From the NCBI RefSeq assembly GCF_027942865.1, contig NC_134520.1, positions 4,524,501 through 4,588,500 of the forward strand: DNA of 64,000 nt, in the 5' to 3' direction. Of this stretch, positions 1 to 14,400 are shown piece after piece. Each line of letters begins with the position of its first letter. Within the stretch, counting starts at the first letter, position 1. This DNA is from Odontesthes bonariensis (taxonomy: Eukaryota; Chordata; Actinopteri; Atheriniformes; Atherinopsidae). A model generated the notes under the pieces. That model was not told where the DNA came from, made no database searches, and worked only from the letters and a program-made list of their open reading frames with translations. The position numbers and the translations under genes were made by a program.

Positions 1-2227
1 CTGTATTCATGTTTGTTACCAACACTTAGAAAACCCTGCAAAGATTACACTGATGGTATCTTGAGCCCATCTCACACACACACACACACACACACACCCC
101 TGTTGCTGTAAATACTCATTAGAGCATTATTACGTGTTAAACCATGACTGACGGCAGGAGGGCACTTTTTTACTTCGGCATCGTTTGTTAAAAAATCCCC
201 AAACGCCCAGATGTTTTTGTTCTGAAAACTAAACAATGTTATGACTTCCCTTTCAAATATCACTCTTTCATCGGACTTGGAGTTTGGATTTAAAGTCTAA
301 TCATGCTTGGGACATCAAGAAGTTACATACCTTGATTGTCTTGGGCTCTGGCTGCAGTTCATGTTTTCATCGTGGTAGTTAGAGTTTTCTTTGTGTGTCC
401 AATGATCTTATCGAGGCTAGTTTACGTCATGTTTTTGTCTGTTCGGGGTTCCTAGCGATCTAGAAGAGCACAGAGACAGAACATCAGCTCAATATATTGT
501 CTTTAAAGGAGGTTTGTTCAAAGCAGGTCACAAAACACTTCTGTACAAAGGGTGCTTGATAACTCGTAGCCCCTTTATGTCTGATTAGTTTCTTCGTGAG
601 TAAGATCTGCTTTGAAAAGAAGCAAATTAGTCAATTTACATCCATTTCCTCCAATAGTTGATTTGTTGTTGTTTTTTTCATGCTAAAGTGGCTTTATGAG
701 GTTGTCTTGATGCATTTCATTTTTAGCACAAGATTAAGGAAAACCGTAACGGCGACAAAAAAAGAAAATAGCAGCACCATGAAAATTAGACAGCCCACAC
801 TGCAGTAATAGCCTTGTCATCTTGGTCCATTTAAGGAAGACGCTGTGCCAAGAAATGACAGCAATCCACTATGAAGAAGAGAAACTACCTCCCACTTTCT
901 GCAAAAAGGAGACAAAACATTTTCTCAGCCCTTTTAATCAAAGTTCTTGACATTTCTTCTTGTTCTGCAAACTGTGCATCTACCCTCGTTACATTGTTTA
1001 TCACAGCAATGGTCTTAACTCAGTGTAGCCAGGTTTTTAATGGCAGAGAGTTAGCTTAAGTGTAAGAAAGGCGACACAGAGACGTTATTTTCAGCAAGCT
1101 CTCAGAAGAGAGGGAAAAAAAACAAGGATACCACTGCTGTAAGCCGGAAACACAGCCTATAATTACCGGGCTTTATTATTCAAACTGATTGATCACAGGG
1201 CTAGGCAGCTGCAAATGCCAATGTCGCCATTTTAAACAACAGCACACACATCAATAGATCTCAATTTGGTCCACACAACAGATGGGGTCTGCTTTGTGTA
1301 ATGTTTTTCATTGTCGTGTTTATTTGTGAAAAAATCCGTCTTCATCAATGGTATGGCAGTGTTCGACATCCTTGAGGAAATTCAGATTTCCTTTTACAAC
1401 ATATATATATGTGCATATGTATGTAAATAATTAAAGCATTCGTCATTTTAATTAGATCATTTATCCTCCAAACTCCTTAGCCTTTGCCACACATTTTCTG
1501 GGCCCTGTGTGTGTTGGAAATGTTATGATATACACAGTAATGATGGAATATCTGTAGGTGACTGCGCTGTGTTTGACGTGTGAAAGCACAGGAGGATGAA
1601 TTCTCTGGCTGCAGATCAATATGGACCACTGCCATCTGGAAAATATTGCATTGTTAGTGTGAATGAACCTCCGTGTATTTTCAAGGGCCAGCTCGCAGAT
1701 CTATGCTGCATAATTATGCTGGCGCACAGTCAAACACACGGTTCGTGCACACAAGCACACGTAATCAGCTGACACGTTACATTGCAGAAAAACACATAAG
1801 CAGACCGAAGGTTTGGTGGTGCTTTGATTCCGGTCAGGGACGAGCCATGGCCAGAGAAGATGGTTACATTTATATGGAGCTGCAGCTGCCTGCACTTACA
1901 GAACATACTTATTTCACCAGAGGCACGCCTCCCCCCCCACCAGTATTTTACTCATACAATACATGTCTTTAACATGGATGATTAGATTTAATGAAGACGT
2001 GGGTTTAAATCAACAAAGAATCTATATGCTCAGTTACATTTACCAGTTTCCACATGATAATCTGAATCTATTTAAAAAGCTCCACATCTACTCCACGGGG
2101 TGCGTGTGTCAGCAGAAGAGACAGCTGGGCTAATTGTGGCATAAGCAGGGGGACACAGAGAAAGTGTTGATGTCAGTTTGGTGGTTTAAGCTATCACGTT
2201 TTTATTGTCAGCATCGTAGCCTAAAGC
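1..2227. other. No gene seen; probable cdkl5 5' intron
   Basis: Only a (CA)n run and short chance frames. No splice-bounded frame matching the missing cdkl5 exons was found. Confidence 0.5.
73..97 (+). repeat. (CA)n microsatellite
   Basis: Twelve CA units then CCCC. Confidence 0.9.
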
Positions 2228-3300
2228 GATGCTTGAAAGTTTGTGAACCTTTAGAATGGAATAGGACCAAAAAACATCCGATTTTCATTGTCCTACAAAA
2301 AGTAGTTTCAGTGGACAAAAATGCTATACCTGGACATTAATTGGGGAAAATGGCCCAATGTTAGACATCTAGTGGTAAAAGTATGTGAATCTTTGCCTTC
2401 GGGATCTGTGAACTCCTTGGCTTAACTCGAACTGAACATTTGCGATAACTCTGGGTCAGTCCTGTGAAAGTCGTAGCTTACTCCTCTGTACGGAACAGCT
2501 TCAGATCTGTGATGCTGGTTGGTTTTTCTCACGAGCTGCTCACTTCACTTCCTTCCAGTACATTTGCGTTGAATTCAGGTCAGGACTATGACTTGGCCAT
2601 TCCAAAACATTTGCTATATTCATCTTTAACGATTCTTTGGAGAAAAAAAAACTGGTGAGCGCGGTGTCCATGTCTTGCTGCATAAACCCACTTTCTGCTG
2701 AGATCCAGTTCTTGTACAGATGTCCCGACATATTCTTGTAAAATTCATGGATATGATTAAGAATGAATTGTTCCATCAGTAGTAACGAGCTGTCCTGACC
2801 CAGCTGCTGCTAAATACGCACAAACCATGATACTACCACCACTGTGTTTGACAGGACGGGGCAAGGTTCTTTAAGGATTTTTTTCCTCCCAAAAAAAACT
2901 GTTTTGGTCTAATTTGTCTAAGATTTTCCAACAACCATCTAGTCCAGTCATGTGATCTTCATCAAACTGCAGCTGAGCACCAATGAGCTTTTTTTGGAGA
3001 GCAGTGGGTTTGTTGTTTGACATGGACACTTCATTGTTAATTGTTCTGATCACAGACTAACAGACATTAAGACACTGGAGTTAATTCGCCCTTATTTACT
3101 TAGAAGATTCCCTGGGTTCCCACCTTTCTTTCAAAGTTATCTGTGTTGGTCGACCTCTCTTGAAGAGGCCAACAAAGCTCTTAAAGTTGTTCCATCTGAA
3201 TCAACAGATGTTTCCCCGAGGTCCTCTCAAATCTCTTTTGTTCCCGTCAAAATGAGACACTTACACAAATATTTGTTGTGAATGTATATGTATATTCTTT
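2228..3300 (-). mobile_element. Decayed Tc1-like transposon
   Basis: The minus strand reads a broken Tc1 transposase. A segment near 2700-2560 reads MQQDMDTALTS and VLEWPSHSPDLN, the usual QQD and WPSQSPDLNP signatures of the DDE domain. Around 2822-2850 the minus strand reads VKHSGGSIMV, another Tc1 landmark. The end near 2228 contains AAAGTTTGTGAACC, typical of a terminal repeat of this fish family. Several frameshifts and stops; not functional. The right end is unclear. Confidence 0.75.
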
Positions 3301-5574
3301 GGTCTCAGTGTGTAGAAAGGCAGGGCTGTGGGCAATTTAGCGGTTCTGTCATACAAGCTCACTAAATGCAGACTCAGTGTAAAGATTAAGCAAATATGGA
3401 ACTTTGCCGTAACCCCACATCATTACCTCACCCCTACCAGGTGCACGCTTTTTATTTTTGATATCTTTTGATGCTTAATCACTCAATCTTGTGCTACTTT
3501 GCCAAGTGTTGCCACAGCTTTTGATAAAGGCAATATGCAGAATAAAGTTGCAACATACTGTTTGAGTATGTCAAAGTGTTGAGCAAATCGGGAGACGGAG
3601 AAGCTTTTGTCTTGTAGTTCTGTTTCATTTTTAATTTGCCTCTTGTCCATGTAAATTATGGATAACCAAAAGTACATGTTTTGGCCTCTCTAAGTCTTTT
3701 CCGGTCCAGTTTCTTTTGGGATTGCAGTGTTTTATAGTGGCCTGGTAACACAAAATGAGGGGGCTTAACACATTCAAGATGCTCCAAGGATGCTGCAGCA
3801 TCATATTCACTTTTTTTTTTTTCTTTTGTGTTGATGCTTGATAAAACCCCATGTATTATACAAATTTATTATAAGCTGCTGTAATTAAAAGTCATAACTG
3901 TGGAGCCTGGAACACATCAGTATGCAGCTGTTTTTAAAAGAAAGAAGATGAAGCTAAAACAGATGTCAGGAAAAGGAATACCGACTTCTTAGACAAATTG
4001 TGGACGCCTTGGACATTTTATAGACACTTAAATGAGTTTCAAATGGCTTTCTCATTTGCAAAGTTTTTTTTATTTTAAAGAACAAGTTCTTATGATGCGT
4101 TGTCTGGCCAAAAACGTTTCATAACTGCTCAAGGCAAGGTAGAAAGCTGGCAAGAAACAATCATCAGTAAACTGGGCACAACAGCATATTTATACAGATC
4201 AGACCATAATCAGACCATATTTTAATATATATATATATAGGCTGTGTATCTATGGTGCTTTAAGTTCGATCGATTTGTCATCTCTTGTTTTTGGTTCACA
4301 ATTTCCATATCTTTCACAGACCCAAACAACAGCTTAATTAAACTTGAAAAACTCAGATCATGTCATTAATTCTCACTTTGAGGTTGTTGGTTTTTTTTAA
4401 GGAAGATTTCAGTCCTGTGTGCTGAATTGATGCTTCCTCATCTTGCATCTTGTGTTTTTCCTAAATGTTTACTTTGGAATAAAATACCGGCTGGACTCGT
4501 TTATCGGTGTTGCTCGGTTTATCGTTTGGTGCTTCGGTTTTGTTTGCGAATTCTCAGTATTGCCGAAACTGGGATCCTCAGCGCTGGGGGCGAAACTCAC
4601 GCCTTTTTTTGCTTACTTAAGTTTGACCCTGAGTCAAACTACCCATTAGAAGATGTGTTTGCTCAGCATCGATTACATAGCTTGAGGCCATCGCTCCACT
4701 CCTTTGCAATAGTTGCCTCTTTGCACTGTGAATATTCTACTGCCAACAAAATATTTAAAGAACTGAGGTTTCTTTTCGTTGCCCTTGAACACGTGACACA
4801 CTTTCTGCTTGTCGCAGGCTTCTGTGGTACGCTTGTGTTTTCAGATCTCCGACTCAAATCTGGGACCTGTTGACTTACAAAATGAAACCCTTTGTTGAAA
4901 CTTACCTCTGAAGTAATTCAAATACAAAGGCTTCTCTCTTGCGGCTAATCTAAATCCTGGATAAGGCTTGTACATGGCCAAGGTGATTCTGTACCATGTA
5001 GCAGTATGAGAACTGTGGAAGGGACAGGGTAAACAGAGCAGCAGCGACTCACAGGAATGTGCAGAACACACAGCAGCACCCTGAATGGGCCTGAATTGTC
5101 ATCCCATGAACTTGTTTGGCAAGCCACTCCATTATCAGAGCCACTGCGGGGGTCATGTCTCCTCGATTATTGTTCCGTTGAGATTAATTCAAAGTCAGGA
5201 TTACCTGTTTTTTGTAAGGAGAATTATTGAACTGAGCTTCCTGTGAAAAGCTGTGGCTGCAATGGTGTTGGCAGGCTACGTTAAGTCAGGATTTCAGTTG
5301 GATTCAGATGCAGCTCTTAAATATGTTGCCATTACTGGGAAAGTATGTGCCAACAAAGAAATCGTACGGCCTGTACAGTAACACAGCTTTAGGTAAACTT
5401 GCGCCGGTCATGTTTGTTTTCGTTGACAGTATATGGGCTGGCAATCCCCTGATTAATGGCCTTCTATAAATAAAATAAGATCCCATTAAATGTGGTGTCA
5501 CAATGGAAATGAGAAGGCATCAAAAAAAATGCTGGAAGTGTGCTTACGACTGAGTGGATAGAGCCATGTTTAAT

Positions 5575-5790
5575 TTTATAACATTTCACAGTTGATTTTT
5601 AGGACAGAATTTCAGTATGTTGAGGGCCGTGACTCACAACACACTCAACTACTCTCATGTAAAAGGCCAATTATTCACAGTTGAGGTTCCTGGTTTGAAC
5701 TCGGGTTGTGTGGTGTTTGCCTTGTTTTCCCTGTGTCTGAATGGGTGCTCTCGCTTCCTTCCTAACGTGGGTCTCCTCGTGTCACCATAG
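5575..5790 (+). repeat. Possible tRNA-derived SINE-like remnant
   Basis: Around 5690 the sequence GGTTTGAACTCGGGTTG resembles a degenerate RNA polymerase III B box, followed by text similar to a common fish interspersed repeat (ATGGGTGCTCTCGCTTCCTT). Highly diverged; the borders are uncertain. Confidence 0.35.
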
Positions 5791-8278
5791 TTTAAACAAA
5801 CAAAACAGCACATGAAAACACGGCAAATGCGACTTCCAACTGCCGACCAAAACACACAACCGACGCCTGTGCAAAAAGACATAGATTGCCAGTGCGGAAG
5901 GGGGCGGTAGTAGGTACGTCATGCAATAAGGAAAACCAGAAGTCAGCATAGATTTGAAAAAAAAAAACATACATTCACAGATGGCCAATTATCAGCTTGG
6001 AGTATAAGTCCTCCAAAGGTGTGACAGATTTAGTTTCACTGAAAAAAATGGAGAACGAGTTTGGAACCTTGATGCACACTAAACAAGAATACTATGGACC
6101 CCCTGAAAAGGTTGGGTCTTGTACCGCTACATATCAAACTCTGTTTGATTAAAACATGAACACAGCATGGCCAAAGCCATCCAAACGCACAGTACCTGCT
6201 TCTTGATTTCAAGCTTACCTACTTTTTCTTATCATGGGGCCTTTGTCCAATTACCCTTGATGCATGTCTGTTTATACATATCTGTGTGTTCCACACAGGA
6301 CCTTCTTTGCCATTTTAATTATATTATACATTCACAAACGTTCTGTGTGACATCTCCCCTGGTAAAAAAAAAAAACCTTACCTAACCCAACCTTAAATAT
6401 CCTCCAAAAAATTCTGACTCATGATGGAAGCTTAAGCTCCTTCACCAATATATATGTCAGTAAAGCATGACGCACACTTTTAAAACAGAACTGAAAGTTC
6501 AAGCTTTACTTTGGCTCCCTGTAGCATTCAACTGAAATAGTGCTTGACATTAAAAGCAAAAAAAATGATGGCGAATAAACTTGAATGCATCATCTGACAT
6601 ATTCAGTTCAGTGTCTTTCACACTTTTGTGTTTTTGCAGTTAATCGCACACTTGAGTCTTCACATATGAGCAAAAGCTTTACCTAAGATATTAATTACAA
6701 TTTTATTCTAACCCCAGGTATGAGTTAACTGAAAGAGAAAAAGATAGACTGTTGAATGCGGTAGTCCAGGACAACAGTGGCTAATGACACATTGCCATGA
6801 AAATCAAAAGGAAAGACATGAACTTGAATCGACTGTCGACAGAAAATCTTTTTGACAGGGATGTCCAAGGATTACATGACATGGAGGAAGAGAAAAGACA
6901 GCCAAGTAAGTGAGTAAATTGGTTTTTCCTCAAACAGGAAGTCAGCAACTGATTTATGAGTGTGCAGGAAACCTGGCAGACAGTTATACAAACTCTCGCG
7001 TTGCGAGATAAATCATGTTGATCAATGTAAACAAGTCATTTTGTGATGTGAGAGCACATAACGCAGCAAGTGCTCTTTTGAGCAGCAGAGAGCCTCATAT
7101 GATCATGAGTCACGCTATTATTAGCAAGTGAGCGAGAACATATGTGGCACATGCCAAAAGGAGTCTTCAGGCACAATGCCTCCCTTCCTATGGTGAAGGC
7201 TGTTGGCAGCTTCACCATGGCGTGGGGATGTAATTTCCTGGCATGGTTCAGGTTCACAGAACCCCTGTGGGCTAACGACAGACGCCAACATGAAGCCACT
7301 CTTAGTTAACGTGTTCAGCCAATGGTGAAGCAGTGCGTATGATAGTTATTGCCATTTTTCAGAATGATACAGCCAGTATGAAACCATATATTATAATCTG
7401 TTCATGCAGCGACTCCATCATCCTCGTATTTTGAAGAAATATAATTATGAGATTGATCGAATTTGTACCACGGTGGTGTTATATCTATGTGCTCGGTGTC
7501 TAGTATTAAGTAGTGACCATGCTCTCTGGCTTTAAGTGAAGGTTAACAAAGTTCCAAGCAATGCTAAAGTAAGTGACAAACATTTAGCATAACATATCCA
7601 CAGGCAAGATGTTTTGTCACTCGCTATGTTGCTATTCTCAACGTTGAATGTATGGAGCAGGACCCAAAATGTACACATTGGCAGGAGATAGACTGAAGGA
7701 GACAGGCAGAGCCGTGCAGAGCAGATACTGAGGCTACATACACATTACCAGGCGGAAGTGATGCAAATCCTCATTTTTTTCCGTTGGCGTGACTCATATC
7801 TGAAATAGTCTCACAAATTCTGCATTTTCCATCGTTGTTGATACAAATGATGCAAAAAAAGTATCACACGGCACACGCATGCTTTTCAGTGGGCAGGTTT
7901 GCTCCACATTGCAGTGTAAAACGGGAATTTAGAAGATATTATGACATCATGATACATACGAGATAGTAGGACAGAATCTAAGCACTTCACTAATGTTAAT
8001 GTCCTAAAGGTTGAAAAAGGTTGTGTTCTGCAGTTTTGACCACATATTAATTACAAGTCTGTAAAGACCTACACAGGATTTCTACTGAGGGTGTGGCCAC
8101 CGCTGTAGTAAGCTGAAAATTCTAACTTGCCATGTGAATTAGGACTCCTTAGCTGAGTGATTAATGGATAATCTACCCTCTCATGCCGTGCCAATTTGCC
8201 CACTGAACAAGAAATGTGTGATATGCTGGATATAATTTCTCAGGTTTGCTTTGCTTTGCCTGTGAGCTTGTGTTGGTG

Positions 8279-8314
<36 letters not shown>

Positions 8315-8614
8315 CACAACAGTCAAGAAATGAGTAATTAGTGTATTGATTAGATTACACGTAAACCGACTCTTTTAGGAGCTGCTGTGTAATATAAAAT
8401 GAGTCACCACTACTCTGTTGTCATCTGTTGTTTGTCCTGTCTTGATGGAATGTTCTATATCTTTTATTTTATCATTGCTTCGACCACATGTTTTTTTGTC
8501 GCATAACCAAGGGCACACTTTCCACAGATAACAGAATTCATGCAGCCTGCTTAGATTTTATTTTGCCACAATAAGCTGCATGTCACTAGTGTCTAGATTT
8601 ATTAATCAGAGCAA

Positions 8615-8642
8615 CCCCCCCCCCCCCCCCCCCCCCCCCCCC
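8615..8642 (+). repeat. Poly-C run (28 C)
   Basis: Uninterrupted run of 28 cytosines. Length may be affected by sequencing error, since such runs are hard to read. Confidence 0.85.
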
Positions 8643-9857
8643 TTGAAGGGAACAGCTATTTTTGCACCCAGTGAACTGAAACTGGGACAGAAGAGGAAAA
8701 AAAGGACTTTCACATCATGAAATAAATGGGTCACCTTGAGAGGAGCACAAGGTCCAATTGGGAGCTAGTGAAAGAGACGGAGAGATGCAGAGAGGACACA
8801 CGTTTCCTGTTTGAGTGTTAATGTCGTCCTTGTCCCCTGACATACGTTGGCTATTTCAAGTCTAAAACTAAAGTGCTGCTGTGCGCAGACCGTCTGGCTC
8901 GGCCCACTTGTTGATGACGGTGATGCACTGCATTGAATGTAAACTTTTTCACAAGTTCCTACTGGTTATTGATAACTACCTAACAATGCTAACAATGGAT
9001 AGAGAGCCCCAGGGTGTTATGCAGCACTCTTGCACTCGTGAGCTAATTATCCATTCAGAGTTTCTCTTTTTGTCTGAAGCTTGTCATCTGGGGTCGTTCA
9101 TCACTAGAAATCATCATTTCTCACCATTCGTGTTACAGACATCCTTAATAAGCTTTAGTAAAAGAAAACTCAATCCAAAGAAGTAGTTAAAAACAATTTC
9201 ATGACAACAGCGGCTTATTCTTGGTGATTTTTGTCTATTGCCGACTACTTAGGAGGAGCAAAAATTTCTATCGGGGGGAAAATGAACTGACATGTCAGAC
9301 GACAGAAAGGCCTAACTGGTCGATATCTGTTCTCTGGTCTTTTTGGATGTTATTTGGCTTTTCATACACTTTTATGTAAGAAAAGAGTACCTTGTGACAT
9401 CACCACAGTATGAAAGTAATGTGAAAATGCAGCACCTGTGCCCGTAGACCAGTGATACTCACTATTTTTTTCACAAGAGCCACATTGGCAGAGCAAAATC
9501 AAGGGAAGAGCCACTTTTTCGACAACATACTAAGTCCTTTTTTGCAAATATGCATTTCTACAAATAAAACATCCCACAAAAAAAGTAACAACACAGCCAA
9601 TACATTTTCAATTAAGACCACATTTACCTTAGGGGATAGAGAATCAAAATCGTCTTTTTCACGTTTTTGGTGTTAGTTCTGAGTCTCCCCGCTGTGGGGA
9701 GTACACACGAAGTGCCAGCAAGTGTCAGAACCTCTGTTTCAAGTACTCCCCTTTTTTGAATATCCCCCAGAATATCCCCCAATCTGTTTTTGTGAAAAAG
9801 TGATGTCACTTTTTCAGCAATCGCCCCCCCCACACCCAAATCCACAGCCACCCCGTT

Positions 9858-10105
9858 ACAGACACGCCCCTTCGGCCAGAAACAGGAACTGGTGTGCCTT
9901 CCAAGGCTGTGAAAGCGGACTACGATCGTTACATATTCTTCCCCCGGAAAGCAATGTTCGCGATCAATGGCTTTTATTTATTTTTAACAGCATCCCCAGT
10001 ACATACAACTGCCGACTTTTCCTTTGCGCTGCGCATTTCACGGAGTACAGTTTCACAAAGCTTGCACGATTCCGAGCAGGCTTCAATCAGAATTTTGCTC
10101 AGTAG
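9858..10105 (+). pseudogene. THAP-type zinc finger remnant
   Basis: The open frame contains CAFQGC, then WLLFIF, then LFLCAAHFTEYSF and ARFRAGFNQNFAQ, then a stop. This fits the C2CH pattern of THAP domains (C-x4-C, a central W, C-x2-H-F) and in particular the HFT...GF form seen in transposon-associated fish THAP proteins. THAP domains bind DNA. The frame stops exactly where LINE-derived sequence begins, so it was probably cut by that insertion. No start or partner domain found. Confidence 0.6.
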
Positions 10106-10615
10106 ATGGTCAGTTCCGACAGGGACAGACACAGACTGCAGCAAGCTGTGCGCTCTGCTGAGAAGGTGATCGGCTGCAGCCTCCCATCTATCCATGACCT
10201 GCACGTCTCCAGGACTATGGGGCGAGCAGGTCGGATCACAGCTGACCCTTCTCTATTTGCACCACTCCCCTCGGGCAGGAGGCTTCGCTCCATTCGGACC
10301 AGAACCTCCCGTCACAAGAACAGTTTTTTCCCCCTTGCAGTTGGACTTATGAACACTTCATAATCAGCTCATAACCTGCCCCAGTCACTTTACCATCAAT
10401 AAAATTGCACTAATGACGCTGCACTGTTGTTGCTCTGTATATTGGATACTGTGTATTGTTGTACACACCTTGTACATTTTATATTCATATATTTTTATTC
10501 TTTATTTTTTATTATTATATCCTATGTTACATGTTTGCACCTTACGCCGCAGCAAATTCCTAGTTAGTGAACACTGTTCACTAACAATGGCAATAAAACG
10601 AATTCTGATTCTGAT
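10104..10615 (+). mobile_element. Truncated LINE 3' end nested in the hAT-like element
   Basis: The frame at 10106-10363 reads RLQQAVRSAEKVIG, LPSGRRLRSI and SFFPLAVGLMN, the usual C-terminus of reverse transcriptase ORFs from fish LINEs. It is followed by a short 3' UTR with AATAAAA near 10592 and a tail of ATTCTG units ending near 10615. 5'-truncated, as is typical of target-primed integration. Clade not assigned. Confidence 0.75.
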
Positions 10616-11412
10616 GAGCTTGAGCTTGAGCTTTCTTTTCAGTCAGTGTATTACTCTATAGCTCTGTTGTCAGTGAGAGCAAGGGCAGCCAATCAAGCAT
10701 CGTCAACCGAATAGCGCCAACACCTACCTGCATTTCATAATGAGGTTGCCAGATAAGCTCTGAAACGACGCTAATAAGGAAAAAGACGCATTCTAAACCC
10801 AGCATAGTAACAGCTGTTTCAGAGAGCCTTTTAGGGAGGTTCTGAGCCATTACAGACCCAACCAATTTTTTTTTATCACATCACAGAACAAGGATTAATG
10901 CCCCATTCAACCATTCTCTATCACCTTTAATACTGGGATGAGCGGAAGCTGGCATGCATGTCCTTGACTTTCTTCATGTTGTATTTGTAGTTTGTTGTTG
11001 TAATTAGTGAGACATTCAGTGTGAGCATGGTTTTTGTGCTGGTTTTTGCATTTTTTTAATTAAAAAACGATCCATTGTGCCTGCATCTCGAGCTGGCTAA
11101 AGGAGCTAGCGTGCACTGCGGTCAAGTGTGACGGTGGTTTAAGCGGGCTGCGTTGCCAGGTTTAACAGTGCCCCCTTTAGGAAACAACATTAAGCCTTAA
11201 TTAATACTTAATAAAAATACTTAATACTACAAAAACGCAAACTTAATAAAAATACTTAATACTGTGCAGTATTCGCTGTATTTTATTTGAAAAAAACTAT
11301 TGTTATTGTTACCATATTGTTATAAGCTACTATGCGAGTGTGAGCCACCAATTAACGCTTGAGGAGCCGCAATTGGCTCGCGAGCCGCGCAATGAGTATC
11401 TTTGCCTTAGAC

Positions 11413-14400
11413 CCAAACCTTCACATCAGTACTTGCTGATAAAAAAACAATCTGGCGTCACTGGCCCCAGTTTTGTTTGTGAAATTCCCTTTTTACGTAA
11501 TGAAAAAGTTCTTCTGAATTATGACGTCTACCGTACCTAGAGGTTAAAGTCCATTCCAGTGTTAAAGTAGGTTGGAGTTATATCCAGAGACATGTGGGGT
11601 CTCATGTTGAATATCATCTACACTTGTCTGCATTGCCTGAAGTGTTGCTTCAGCAATCTGCAATTTAGTTGTATTCAGTGGGCCAAAAGAGGAAAATCTA
11701 TCATCACAGGGCCTGTTGGGTATCGTATATATATAAAAAGATCTACTGAGGAAGAGTTGAAGCTGTAAGCCAAACAGCATGACGGGGCAGATTTACTAAC
11801 CACAATCAAATAAGAGTGTGGCCGCAAATCATAAACTTCACCGGTGAGAGTGTCCAGCTCTGTAGGTATCCTTCTAAAGTAGAACTTATCTCCAAATACA
11901 GCCACACCCAGCTCATTTCAATAATGGCCAAAGCAGTGTACCAGGAACAGCAGAAAAAAGCATAATCATTAGCCTGTGATTTACCAGTGACACAGGCTAA
12001 GCTTTCTTGTTACAATATAGGCCGTGAGCGTGGACCACATACATGTTCATTTAGATTATTTAAGATGTGTTGATCAATGTGTGGAATAGAACAAGAGAGT
12101 TCTTTAGGTCATTTTTGATAGTTCTCCAGGCTTTCTGGAGTTTATTTGAAGCCCCAAACTCCAGGGCTGCACCAGTGTTCTGTCTTTACATCACAGACCA
12201 TTTATGAAAGACGCAGCTCTCTTGAATATTTAGGCACTTTGTCACTTTCAGCCTGTTGCAAAGTCAAAGAGCTCAGACCTCAACAAGCTGATTCCCAAAG
12301 AGCTATCAGCTGAAAACTTGGGATATCTCTCGAATAGCATGATGTGTCTTTAAAAAAAACTGAATGAACTTGACAAGTGGGGTCAGTAAGTACGGACAGT
12401 CGTTTTTTTCATGCCCCAAACACAAAGTGTGATTAAAACTACTTTGAAGTCTCTGAAGTGTTGTTTTGGAGGATTGAGGAACCTGCAGAGCTGTTAATAA
12501 ATTTAACAGCGAAGTTCAGAAGTCAGTCTTTTGAAGTTGAATCTGATCTCATCATTTTTCTCTCATATTTTTAAACCTTGGCTATTGAAAGCCAAACTCT
12601 TAATATTTTCTCATGATTTTATTTGAACGAAACTTTTTAATGCCAAACTCATTGCAGCAGTTGCATATAACAATGCAAATACATCCCCTCCTCTGGGTCC
12701 TCCTGCCTGCTGTAATACGTGCACTGTTGACTGCAAGGATACATTTTCAGCCTGTGCTGTGGAACGTTTTTATTTGACATGATGGTTTTTACCAGCAGTT
12801 GTCCCATCAGGTCCCCTGCAAACTTTCCTATAACATTCATTTGCTGAATGTCTCCTCTGTATGCTATGCTGTCCTCTGTTTACAGAATGGCATACACCTC
12901 CGAGATGCATGGTGCATTCAGCAAGCATCGTCCTGATTGTGTCGCAGCCAATCCCTCTTTCACTTAGCGGACGTGGAGTCAGACAGCAATGCTATTTATA
13001 TATTCAGTGACACGATGTGAAGGGTTTCTCTGAAAAGAAGATCATACACAAAAGGAAGATCATCCAAGACATGCGACGGTCAGGGCGCCCGCACTAAAGC
13101 CAAGCAGTTCTTGTTTGGAAAGTGTAAATAAAGTGAATATGGGCTCTTGGCGTTTTTTGCGATCGCTTTATACTATTATCTACAGAATATGTGCAGGAAA
13201 GACGTCAAACCTCGCAGAAAAGTCTAGTGCACAAAAAAAAACTGATTTGTGAATCAGCAGCTAAACTTGAACATGAATCCCACATTGTAAACTTTGACCG
13301 AAGCCTAGTTCAGGTCGCAGCAGATATCTTCCAGATGTTTTAAATGTATAATACTTGCTGATCTAGAAATTCATAGGATTCAAGGGAAAGCCCTGGAAGT
13401 GACTGTTAAGATTGCCTGGAATGTAGAATAAAATCAGTTCGTATGCGGCAGCTCTTTGCACACGATACTTCACACTGGATAGTTTGTTTTTTTTATATTC
13501 AGCCTAATTCTTCCTGGATAAGTTTTGTGTTGGTTAAAAACAAAAATCCCCTTCCTTTGTGCCGCTCTGTGTTAGATATTGATATTGCTGCTCGGGTTGC
13601 CTGATATTAGGCAGTAACACACAAGTGATTGACTCAGGAGCTTAATCTGTGCTCTACGGGTCATCGGAGTGTGACAACGTGCTTATATTAGACGATAATT
13701 GATCCAATTTGATTTTGCTCCCGTGTAAAGGAGTTCATCGGCAGATGGGAATTCCTAATGAGCTGAGAGCAAAATGTTACTGTAAAAGGATCCGAGCACC
13801 CGGCACTTTGCTCTGATCGCTCACTCATAATATTCATGATAATTCATAATAATATACAAACTAATTAAATTGTTATAATCTCCTCTTGGATTGAGGTTAG
13901 CATATGAGGTATGAGTGTGGATCTTCTGTCTGCGTGACTGGAGTGCATTGTACAGTTGGTACTTGAAGCGGAAATAACTTAAATGACGTAACGTGCTGTG
14001 AATTAGAGCAAAGAAAGGGGTTACATGGGGTCCCCGAAGATTTCCAGTCAGCTGTGTAGCTGTGTAGTTTTAGCAGCATACTGCGAAGGTGGCGGTGGGA
14101 GGGGCGCTTGTGAGGAGTCAAGTCTGAGACGTTCAGGTTGTGCGACACAGCGCTTCTTACTTCTACTGGAACAATAAGAGTCTGTCGACCGGATTGCAGC
14201 TGTGTCCATATCAGAGAGGGTCGAAAGCCATTTTCTATTGATGTTGATGTCAAAAAAGGAACTTTTCAAAGTGCTATATGAAGTGATATGTTGGGAAGGA
14301 GGCGTGTCTGTTATTTGGCTGATGGGTTTTTGGAGTCCCGTGGAACCATGCGGCCACACATACGTCCAGCTAGCAGTGACCAGGGAAAGTACAGTGAAAG

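Larger units (their letters stand above)
3301..9441. other. No gene seen; AT-rich intronic sequence
   Basis: Contains the possible SINE remnant near 5690, TA-rich stretches at 8281-8315 and the poly-C run. The short frames show no motif. The sequence most likely continues the cdkl5 5' intron. Confidence 0.5.
9450..11404 (+). mobile_element. hAT-like transposon with THAP fragment
   Basis: Left end CAGTGATACTC and right end GAGTATCTTTG are imperfect inverted repeats. They are flanked by CCGTAGAC (9442-9449) and CCTTAGAC (11405-11412), an 8-bp target duplication with one mismatch, as hAT elements make. The interior includes a THAP-like zinc finger remnant and a LINE 3' fragment that interrupts it. 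No transposase core was recognised. Confidence 0.65.

Noticed and set aside
10413..10661. Hydrophobic frame resembling a small membrane protein
   Set aside because: It lies in the T-rich 3' UTR and tail of the nested LINE; the hydrophobicity comes from base composition.
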